This document shows, in pieces, positions 55,972-64,000 of a stretch of DNA of 64,000 nucleotides (position 1 is the stretch's first letter; each line of letters begins with the position of its first letter). The notes under the pieces are model-generated. The model was not told the origin of the DNA and did not search any database. It saw only the letters and a program-made list of their open reading frames with translations. The stretch comes from Euclidia mi. Lineage: Eukaryota; Arthropoda; Insecta; Lepidoptera; Erebidae. The position numbers were made by a program, and so were the translations under genes. The stretch spans positions 61,666,047 through 61,730,046 of the forward strand of contig OX123197.2 of the NCBI GenBank assembly GCA_944739405.2, in the 5' to 3' direction.

Positions 55972-56498
55972 GTTTTCTTTCAATTCAATTCAATATTATT
56001 TTTTATCGAAGTCTTGAACGCATGTACAGATACAACGTACCTTCTTTGTCTCAGTACTTAGCTGTCAGTGAAATAGTCAACAGTATTCAAAGAGCGAATT
56101 CTCCGACTACATTAATGCTACATGGCCGCACATAAATAGAACACCCCTTACCTGTGCGATTAACGAGTGCCAAAAAACACAGCGCAGCGAATAGAAAAGC
56201 CACCGACATCGCTAGTTCTCGTGCCCATGCGTAATCCCACTTTCACGGATCGCAACATCCTGTATAAAACCGCAAAACAGCCTGTGCACGGCCACTTGCG
56301 AACAAAAATACACTTTATTAACTCATCGCACAGTTTGTTTCTGGTTGACGCGTATGTTACATCATGGTAATGAATATGCGACTTCATATTAATACTTTTA
56401 AGGTTGTTTTTCGATTGGTAAGATGATGTAGTGTGACAGCGTAAGGCAATATGAAAACTATGAAGATATTGTTTAGATGATACCGTGAATGCTATACA
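55972..56498. other. Spacer before the second BEL element
   Basis: No feature recognised. The 139-aa minus ORF crosses into the LTR and has no family features. Confidence 0.4.
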
Positions 56499-56503
56499 CA
56501 AGT
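56499..56503 (+). repeat. 5-bp target-site duplication (left)
   Basis: caagt directly before the LTR's TGTTGCG, repeated at 58850-58854. Confidence 0.85.
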
Positions 56504-56752
56504 TGTTGCGACTCGTTACACGCAGCACTGAGATGCGCGGACGCCGCCGGTGCGCGAGCCCGGCCCCACCACAATACAAGGAGCGGCGAACGAACGAGTG
56601 AGCTCGCTCACAAAGCCAGATAGCGGACGGTCGACAATATTTTAATTCAAATATTAATTTATTCTTTTAAAAATTGTAATTCATGGTAAAACGGCGATTA
56701 AACCAGCAAGAAGAATACAGTCCACTTATTTACGTCCACCAGGACCCTAACA
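56504..56752 (+). repeat. 5' LTR of the gag-only BEL element (249 bp)
   Basis: TGTTGCGACTCG ... accctaaca. Its last 134 bp (56619-56752) repeat with few changes at 58716-58849. GC-rich in the first half (gtgcgcgagcccggccccac), AT-rich after. Confidence 0.85.
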
Positions 56753-57449
56753 TTGGTTCTTTAGGATTCTCGCCGTTTGTACCACCATCATCAAGATCAA
56801 AGAAGATATTTGAAGATTTTGAAAAGTCGGTGCTCTTCAGTTGTAGACTTCGGCAGCGCAATAGTCATCATCATCGCAAGTGAAGATATTGCATAGCATC
56901 TACACAAGCCCGGATGTCAATGTCATTTGGAGGTCGACCGCGCGGACTTTGGAACTTCAAGATCAAAAAGGACATCCTTCTAACACCAACGCTCGTAAGA
57001 GGATGGGTTAAACATTCGTGAGTTCGTTCCAATTATTCCTTTTTCTCTTTTCCTATTATTTATCAAAATTTCAAACCCATATTCAAAATTGCCTTTGCTA
57101 AGTGAGTGCATAATCAAGTTATTTCTAAGCCTTTAGCGCTTCATTGCATAATATATAGCCTTTTAATAAGCCTCATTAAATTTTCATCTTTCGCTGCTTA
57201 TAATATTGCAAGTCATTCCATATATTTCTGCATAACAAGTACACGCGTACTATGCGTGATAGCCTATGAATGATTTACCGTTAGATTTGTATTGCTAACA
57301 GCTGTTGATCGGCCGGACGGCGTGCGATCGCTTCACTATTGTTCTCACGGTTACATCATTAAGCCGGTTCTTGCACTTTTAATCATAATAATATATTAGT
57401 TGTTTACGTTCAACCGCTGAGTTACTATTTCAACGTTATTTTAACCGCT
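56753..57449 (+). other. Leader of the gag-only BEL element
   Basis: The primer-binding site should start at 56753-56755 (ttggttctttaggattc). I cannot assign the tRNA. No ORF of note before the gag ATG at 57450. Confidence 0.5.
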
Positions 57450-58720
57450 ATGGCTGACGCAAAGATTGAGAAGTTAATTAAAAAACGTGGTGGCTTAAAA
57501 TCTAAAGTGACTATCTTTAGTAATTATATAAATCTTCTTAAAAGTTCTAAAGAACTTAGTGCTTTACAATTACTAGACTTTGAAGGCAGATTTAATAAGT
57601 TCAATACCTTATATGCGGATAACGATCAATTGCAGAATGAAATTGATATAGCGTCGGATAATCCAGAGGACGAGCTACAGGAACGTGAAGAGTTTGAAAA
57701 CCAGTACCACGAGCTGGTGGCGGAGGCTCATATTCTGCTCGGTCTGCAGCCTTCCCAGCGACGTGAGGCTCAGGAGGGTTCTGTAGCAAGTTTCGAGGAT
57801 GTACAGGCAGGTACTTCCAAATACAGTTGCGTGAGATTGCCAAAGATAGAATTACCTACCTTTCATGGCCACTATCAACACTGGCTGGAATATAGGGACA
57901 CTTTTATATCTTTAATCCATTCAAGGTCGGATATAGATGATATTAACAGATTACATTATCTTCGCGCATCTTTGAAAGGTGGTGCTTTGTTAGTTATTGA
58001 TAGTTTGGACGTAAAAGGCGATGACTATGCGAGTGCTTGGCAGTTGTTATGTAACAGGTACGACAACAAAAGGTTACTCGTAAATAATCATGTTCAGATT
58101 TTATTTAATATTGAACACATTCATAAAGAATGCTCTGTAGCAATTCGCTAGCTTATAGACGTCACTAATAAAAACTTACGTGCTTTGTCTACTTTATATC
58201 AGCCTACCCAGCATTGGGATACATTAATAATTCATATGATGGCAGATAAGCTTGATACCACCACACGAAGGGAGTGGGAGACGTACAGGAATACTTTGGA
58301 TAACCCACCGACATATGACATTTTTATAACCTTTCTCAGCAATAGGGCGGACTTATTAGAAACGTTAAAAGAAAGTAGGATATTAAAGTCACAAAAATAC
58401 GAAAACAACAAGAATAATTCATCTTATCATTCAGATTTCAAACATAACCAAAATTTAAATTATAAATTTATAATACATATAAAAACAATAATCAAAAACC
58501 GAATAATATATACAAAACTCCATTACATTGTCTCATGTGTAATCAGAACCATTATTTATTTAACTGTGAGTCATTTAGATCATTGCCGATTGAAAATCGT
58601 ATCAAGAAGGCCAAAGACTTAAAAGTCTGTCTTAATTGTTTACGACCAGGTCATAACGAAAATAGGTGTAACCTAGTTCCATGCAAATATTGCAAGAAAA
58701 AACACACAAGTCTTCGATAG
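57450..58720 (+). pseudogene. BEL/Pao gag, one stop and one frameshift
   Basis: MADAKIEKLIKKRGGLKSK starts at 57450. The DUF1759-like core is LPKIELPTFHGHYQHWLEYR, LHYLRASLKGGALLVI and WQLLCNRYDNKRLLVNNHV. A TAG stop interrupts at about 58150, after which the same frame gives LSTLYQPTQHWDTLI and TRREWETYRNTL. A shift near 58500 leads to the cysteine-rich end HCLMCNQNHYLFNCESF, CLNCLRPGHNENRC and PCKYCKKKH. It then runs into LTR sequence at 58716. It is a different lineage from the gag at 4770, judging by sequence. Confidence 0.88.
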
Positions 58721-58849
58721 CGGACGGTCGACAATATTTTAATTCAAATATTATTTTATTCTTTTAAAAATTGTAATTCATGGTAAAACGGCGATTAAAC
58801 CAGCAAGAAAAATACAGTCCACTTATTTACGTCCACCAGGACCCTAACA
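58716..58849 (+). repeat. Partial 3' LTR (134 bp)
   Basis: gatagcggacggtcgacaat ... accctaaca, matching 56619-56752. The first 115 bp of this LTR are deleted. Confidence 0.88.
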
Positions 58850-58854
58850 CAAGT
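58850..58854 (+). repeat. 5-bp target-site duplication (right)
   Basis: caagt, identical to 56499-56503. Confidence 0.85.
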
Positions 58855-59252
58855 ATGTTATTATCGTTTTAGTTCAAGTACGTTTTTATGCACACGCATT
58901 ATGAATGATTACAGATTCAGGAAGGAAACTACGAGGTGCTGCCCTGGTTAATGTTGTATCATATTCCCTCAGATGAGAGAAGTATCAGATAGAGCGCATT
59001 CGTCCAACTAAGCGTGGCACGTTGACAGCTATGTGTGCGTGACCTTGGGCGACTGGCACTGTACGGACACGCGCGTCTATGTGTGTGTAAAGTTGCCAGA
59101 TTATGAATAATCTCCCAGTATTTTGCATATAGTTATGTAATATTCTTATATTCATTTGCGGTTTTGAAGAATTTATCATGGATTTAATTAATGCTTTTAT
59201 AAATACATTTCTTAAATGTAGGTACCGAGTTAAGTTTTAACTACTTCGTAAA
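58855..59252. other. Spacer, nothing recognised
   Basis: About 400 bp without supported features. Confidence 0.4.
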
Positions 59253-59459
59253 TCTGTATATATAAAATCCTTGCGTTACTGACTGACTGACAGACAAGCT
59301 ACAGCCGAAACTACTCGGAGCATGAAGCTGAAATGTAGCATGTATGTTTCTTGGGAACCGTAGGGGTGCACTAAGACGGGATTTCTCGAAATTCCCACGG
59401 GATCGGGCAAAACGAGAAATACGAAAATATGTGCGTGCGAAGCCGCTGGCGTCGATTAG
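59253..59459 (+). mobile_element. Non-autonomous Helitron, ~200-bp family, copy 3
   Basis: TCTGTATATATAAAATCC ... gaagccgctggcgtcgatTAG, followed by T. The terminal tetramer is TTAG instead of CTAG. It is followed after 14 bp by the 76-bp repeat array. Confidence 0.83.
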
Positions 59460-59473
59460 TTGAGAAATAAATA

Positions 59474-59938
59474 GTATGTATGTACACACGGCACCAAGTC
59501 AAGCTAAATAGTTGCTGTACGATTTTGATACTTATTCCCTACGCCATTTGTATGTATGTACACACGGCGCCAAGTCAAGCTAAACAGTTGCTGTACGATT
59601 TTGATACTTATTCCCTACGCCATAAGTATGTATGTACACACGGCACCAAGTCAAGCTAAACAGATGCTGTACGATTTTGATACTTATTTCCTACGCCTTA
59701 AGTAGGTATGTATGTACACAGGGCGCCAAGTCAAGCTAAACAGTTGCTGTACGATTTTGATACTTATTCCCTACGCCATTAGTATGTATGTACACAGGGC
59801 GCCAAGTCAAGCTAAACAGTTGCTGTACGATTTTGATACTTATTCCCTACGCCATAAGTATGTATGTACACACGGCGCCAAGTCAAGCTAAACATTAGCT
59901 GTACATACGATTTTGATACCTATTCTTTACGCCATAAG
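59474..59938 (+). repeat. 76-bp tandem repeat, six units
   Basis: Units begin gtatgtatgtacacacgg and contain caagtcaagctaaacagttg, ctgtacgattttgatactta and ttccctacgcca. Starts are at 59474, 59550, 59626, 59706 (4-bp insertion before it), 59782 and 59858. The last unit is the most diverged. Units vary by a few bases (acacacggc or acacagggc). No spacer-like unique DNA lies between units. Confidence 0.95.
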
Positions 59939-60705
59939 AACGGTGCAAAGGTCAAAGTGTATAAGCTTGACAAGTAGTAGGGTGTACACGAATATTTGGA
60001 TCGTTTGGGGATCGAACTCAAAACAATATTATGTAAGGTATATACAAATGAAAATTGAAATTCTATTACTATATTTATGAGAAAGAAGATATATCTACAA
60101 TATACTTTTATAATACGGTAATGTATTTTTCATTAACGTGACAATCATTATCACATAATCAATTGACAAGTGCATTTTCCCTAATTCAGGCAGAACGGCG
60201 TCGACAAAAACTGGCAACACTTACATATTTCTTGCACAAATACGAATTTTATCGAAATTAAATTAGGAAACAGTCAAATTATCAATAGTTACCTGTGAAA
60301 AGATATTCCATTGTCCTGTTTTTGTTTTTAGGAACAACTTTTACAGTGTTTAAGAACACAAGACGGCATTTTAAGAATTTAAAAGTTGAAGTGATCGTGA
60401 CGCGTGAACTGTACGATGCTTCGTAGCGCACTGAGACGAGTTTGTATTCGCTTTTCAATTTTGTATTTGCTTTAGTGGCCGCACGCAACTGTGCCGCACG
60501 TTCCATCTGATACTTCTCTCATCTGTGCATATTCCTTGTTACAGTTTTGGTTTCAGTAAAGCATGTGTTTCCTCAATGGGGTAGGCAGATATATACGTAT
60601 ATATTTATAGGCAGATATAAACATTTATAATGTTCTAGTAACTAAATTTGTGTCCTTTTGTTTGTTTTTTTTTCTTATTTTTCGACATATAATATTTATC
60701 AAAAT
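59939..60705. other. Non-coding stretch, nothing firm
   Basis: A scrap near 60566-60590 (tgtttcctcaatggggtagg then cagatatatacg) recalls the RTE-type tail. No gene. Confidence 0.4.
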
Positions 60706-60893
60706 ATCATGGAGAACTCTCAGACATGTAAGTACGTTGCCTCACGATAATTTCTTCACTGTTAATAAGCAATAAATATGCTAGGTATAAATGAGCACTA
60801 AAGTTCAAAGGATCTGTAGAGTGCGCCACGATTTTGAACCAAAGACCCTGTACGTAGCAGTATACTGGTATCTCCACTCTACTATCGCTACCT
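60706..60893 (-). repeat. Degraded SINE related to 1253-1569
   Basis: tggagaactctcagacatgt and gttgcctcacgataatttct match the inner part of the copy at 1253-1569. The right side has ctccactctactatcgctac, a worn inverted tRNA-like head. The 3' tail is missing. Confidence 0.6.
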
Positions 60894-61070
60894 CACGAAC
60901 AAGCTAATTACTACGATAAAACCTATAAAAATAGAAACTATCATAAAAAATACTGAAATAAAATAGTAGGTACTGTATTGGATTCGCTTCTAATTAAGTA
61001 AGAATGCGAGTCTAATATTATTTTCGATTTAAATGTTAACCAGAAGGTCACATAAGAATTATATTATATG

Positions 61071-61374
61071 TCTAATGGTGCTGATGCATTGGAGTATTCA
61101 CCTGTGATGAGCATTCTTGCGAATGTTACAAAACAGCAAAACAAACGAGTGTGTTTTAGCGAGCATTCTTTCCATTGTTCTGGCGAGCATTCTAGCGAAT
61201 TAACAGGAAAATTTGCTTTGACGTTTTTGCTGATTAGAGCGTTCGCTAGAAAGATCGTGAAAATATTCGTAGCAATGTCCGGCTCTGTTCGTTGTTCAGT
61301 TCGATAAAAGAAACAACTGCGAATACTCGCTGTTCTGTTACAAGTGAATGCTCAGGTGTATCAGCACCATCAGA
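61071..61374. mobile_element. MITE with ~30-bp imperfect terminal inverted repeats
   Basis: Left end TCTAATGGTGCTGATGCA, right end (inverse) TCTGATGGTGCTGATACA. Pairing continues through GAGTATTCACCTGT on the left against GAGCATTCACTTGT on the right. Length 304 bp. The 79-aa ORF inside has no family features. No clear target duplication was seen, so the superfamily is open. Confidence 0.72.
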
Positions 61375-61847
61375 TGTTGCCAAGTATAATATCAATGGCC
61401 TTAAATCAAATTCTTAAAGATATTAAATGATATCATTTGACTTTAATAAACTTCTATTAGGCAAGTTTCAAAACACCACAAACTAAAAAGTGTTAACGTT
61501 GACTTTTCAAGTCAACTTTAACTACACAACAGTATTAATTAAATATCACTTTCAAAGTGCCGATCAATTTCTTCACGTGACTTACACAAAGTTAGCACTT
61601 TTGTTTCGTAACAGATTACTTTTTTATTATTGTAGGAAGGCAAGAATGCAAGTCTAAACCACCCTACTTTTGTATAAAACATTCGCTTTTCTATAGCCAC
61701 CCCTTAGGACCCCTTAACTACTGGAGAAAAGCTTACCAAGTAAGTAATACCTACCTATTGTATCGGTCGAAATAACATATATTCTGAGTCTCTCCGCGAC
61801 CATGACTGATGGTAATTGGTTGAGATGTCAGGAAAGAAAATAGGTAA
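61375..61847. other. AT-rich stretch, nothing recognised
   Basis: No supported feature. Confidence 0.4.
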
Positions 61848-62055
61848 TCTTAATATATAAAATCCTTGCGTTACTGACTGACTGACAGACACGCTACAGC
61901 CGAAACTATTGGGTGCAAGAAGCTGAAATTTGGCATGTATATTCCTTGGGGATTGTAGGGGTGCACTAAGAAGGGATTTCCCGAAATTCCCACGGGATCG
62001 GCCAAAACGGGTAAATGAAAAACAAAATGCAGGCGTAGCTGCTGGCGTCTTCTAG
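61848..62055 (+). mobile_element. Non-autonomous Helitron, ~200-bp family, copy 4
   Basis: 208 bp, TCTTAATATATAAAATCC to gctggcgtcttCTAG, flanked by A (61847) and T (62056). Same length as copy 2 at 26962. Confidence 0.88.
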
Positions 62056-62066
62056 TCATTATATAT

Positions 62067-62306
62067 AGACTCACGTCTGTATCCCCGAAGGGGTAGGCAG
62101 AGGTGAATACACCCACATTTCGCCATGAATTTTTAGATCCCACGTAATGGCGAACCTATTGCCGTACCGGGCACATTACCAGACTGCGTGCTGCTACTGA
62201 CAATTTCCTAACGGAAACACCCAATAACACTTAGCCCAACCAGGGAATCGAACCCGAGACCTCCCAATCCTACGCGCACTTTTATGCCGCGAGACCAATG
62301 AGGCAG
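62067..62306 (-). repeat. tRNA-headed SINE with RTE tail
   Basis: Minus strand: head ctgcctcattggtctcgcgg, gggttcgattccctgg, gtcagtagcagcacgcagtc, caataggttcgcc and the end cctctgccta ... ggatacagacgtgagtctat. It lies 11 bp from the Helitron at 61848-62055. Confidence 0.82.
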
Positions 62307-63675
62307 TAATCATTATCTAGCGTGATAATACTAAGCATAATTATCATGCATGTAACTAAAAATGCCATAGCCTAAACTTACTTCATCGGCTGGTATGCAT
62401 ATGTTTATCTACAAATATGGTACAGATTTTGTATCATGATCGCTTGATTTCAGGAAACTGTTTCAAAGAACCTAAGCTTTTAGTATCCTATTTATATCAA
62501 AAACAGATCAGTTAAATAATTGCATCAATCATTCTGCTATTACTATCTGAGTTTTGAGAAGAAGAAGTTTTCCTGCTACGAAATTCTCAGTAACAAACAC
62601 ACAAACAATATTACATCTACAGTTACTCTATCAGCAAAGTCTCAACCAGAAATATATTATTGAAAGATAACATGGCATGTTCAAATTCCATTTTGCTCTA
62701 CTTTAACGCTATTTTTAAGTTCACAACTAGATAGACAGTTTTATTTATTTTTTGCTGGCCGTCTTGCTACGGTAAGCTGAAATTGATTTTCTTACCTTCC
62801 CTCGCATTTATGATTGAATTCCTAGTGAGTTCCAGAACACTTAGGTTTACTGGAGTACTGCGTTTTTTATTTTAAGAAACCGTTATATAAATAAAGTATT
62901 TGCATTCTAAGGACTTAAGTGCTGCTGAGATTTTAAGTGCATTTTTAAAGTCATTACATTGAAGTCTATTGAAGTAAAAAGGCGATCGTAAATGGCGCGC
63001 TTCTATTTTGATTGATCAATTACTTTATCGGACTGTGTATTAGTAGTAGCTACATACAAGCCTTATATAAATTGTGCGGATACATCCATGCCTATCCTCT
63101 GGAGACATAAACGCGCGTCTCTGTACATAAAGCATTATTATCATAATGGCTGACCTGTTAACCTAAATCCACAGAGAATGGTACGTCTATCTTCCCTCTA
63201 TCTCTACTTTGAAATATATGTTTACATTTAAAAGATAAACCTCATCCAAAAACTCAATGACTTGGACCATATCCAATAAACTAAACATACAAAACAAACC
63301 AACATAAAAATCTTTGTACATCTTTTCATCCACTAAGATTACATCCCTATACATTAACCAATATAATGCTTAAGTATTCCGAAACACTTCAATATAGATC
63401 TTTATGGGGGCACTTGCATATAAAAAGGACATATTAATAAATTATTTCAGTTGAATAACCACTGTAGTTGCAGAAGAAAATAATGCGATCGATCCTGTAT
63501 TTGTTCATAAAGCTGTTGAAAAGGATCTGTCCCGGGTACCACGGGTGAATGGTTACCCTAATGAGTTTATTCAATAGGAATAGACTCCAATGGCCGCTTA
63601 GCGTGGTCATTACGTAGAGAGCTACTATAAACCGAGGGTGCGTTTGGGTCGAGTTTAAAGTGAGATTATACTATA
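62307..63675. other. AT-rich stretch, nothing recognised
   Basis: About 1.4 kb without ORFs or repeat families that I can name. Confidence 0.45.
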
Positions 63676-63882
63676 CTAGTCGACGCCAGCGGCTTCGCCC
63701 GCACATATTTTCGAATTTCTCGTTTTGCCCGATCCCGTGGGAATTTCGAGAAATCCCGTCTAAATGCACCCCTACGGTGTCCAAGGAACATACATGCGAA
63801 ATTTCATCTTCTTACGACCAGTAGTTTCGGCTGTAGCGTGTCTGTCAGTCAGTCAGTAACGCAAGGATTTTATATATTAAGA
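63676..63882 (-). mobile_element. Non-autonomous Helitron, ~200-bp family, copy 5
   Basis: Minus strand TCTTAATATATAAAATCC to gaagccgctggcgtcgaCTAG. On the minus strand it is flanked by A (complement of 63883) and T (complement of 63675). 207 bp. Confidence 0.88.
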
Positions 63883-64000
63883 TATTGGTAACTATACTGA
63901 TCTGGACGTTAAATATGCTTGGTGGAAAATCTGTATTAGTTTGCAATATAGTTTGGGCAGTGATCGGGCAAGTGCCCTTATAAGCTTGCCACCGATTCTA
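63883..64000. other. Right edge, nothing recognised
   Basis: Short AT-rich end of the window. Confidence 0.4.

Larger units (their letters stand above)
56504..58849 (+). mobile_element. BEL/Pao element reduced to gag
   Basis: Complete 5' LTR, leader, a gag reading through its zinc knuckles, then a direct jump at 58715/58716 into position 116 of the 3' LTR. Protease, RT, RNase H, integrase and the first 115 bp of the 3' LTR are gone. An exact 5-bp duplication flanks the whole, so the deletion happened after insertion or the deleted form itself inserted. Confidence 0.88.

Noticed and set aside
56683..56883. 66-aa ORF as a small host gene
   Set aside because: It spans the 3' end of the BEL LTR and the primer-binding region. 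Its first half repeats in the other LTR.
59474..59938. Regular repeats resembling a CRISPR array
   Set aside because: Units of 76 bp are contiguous with no unique spacers, in eukaryotic repeat-rich DNA. This is a simple tandem repeat.
61068..61307. 79-aa ORF
   Set aside because: Lies inside the MITE, starts at its terminal inverted repeat and has no domain features.
1..64000. A new defence system, biosynthetic cluster or viral genome
   Set aside because: No clustered intact genes exist. Nearly all coding DNA is broken retrotransposon sequence, and the YqaJ-like piece is a fragment.

Overview
The window looks like intergenic DNA from a moth or butterfly (Lepidoptera). It is AT-rich and eukaryotic, with no operons and no complete host gene. 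The repeats are recognisably lepidopteran: tRNA-headed SINEs, about 208-bp TC...CTAG Helitron-like elements, LINE ends with (TTGAAT)n tails, a Dong/R4-type LINE in TAA repeats, and BEL/Pao elements. I give no species. The two best non-repeat candidates are a possible first coding exon at 21348-21641 and a YqaJ-recombinase-like fragment at 30469-30783. Everything else that codes for protein belongs to transposable elements, nearly all broken.

Layout. 1-3211: degraded SINE pieces. 3212-11232: a BEL/Pao LTR retrotransposon (3258-10909, two LTRs, decayed gag-pol with most of the reverse transcriptase (RT) deleted), apparently lying inside an older Helitron. 12255-13370: RTE-like LINE 3' end. 15313-15675: CGACGG-rich minisatellite. 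18250-22905: SINEs, a Helitron and the candidate exon. 22968-28085: one minus-strand CR1/Jockey-type LINE (ORF1 C-terminus, endonuclease, RT), itself split by a retroelement tail and a 208-bp Helitron. 28440-34460: SINEs, YqaJ-like fragment, coiled-coil ORFs and LINE scraps. 36181-36608: two SINE pieces. 36712-41190: a 5'-truncated I-clade LINE with RNase H and a 13-bp target-site duplication. 41472-45456: an R4/Dong-type LINE between TAA tracts. 45470-47345: a minus-strand LINE with an uninterrupted RT ORF, whose TAA-rich tail seems to be the R4 target. 48369-55971: SINEs, a Helitron, a foldback element and a LINE remnant. 56504-58849: a gag-only BEL element with 5-bp target-site duplications (TSDs). 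59253-59938: Helitron followed by six 76-bp repeats. 61071-61374: a MITE. 61848-62306 and 63676-63882: Helitrons and a SINE.

How the parts relate. LINEs supply the retrotransposition enzymes. Several tRNA-headed SINEs carry 3' tails that match the RTE-like LINE 3' end at 13322-13370. Others share a head and central body but end in different tails, so the SINEs look modular. Insertions inside insertions (Helitron in LINE, R4 in LINE tail, BEL in Helitron) give a relative order of events. I found no clearly new system. The most informative items are the modular SINEs, the internally deleted BEL elements, the Helitron whose removal closes a LINE reading frame, and the 76-bp repeat array abutting a Helitron.
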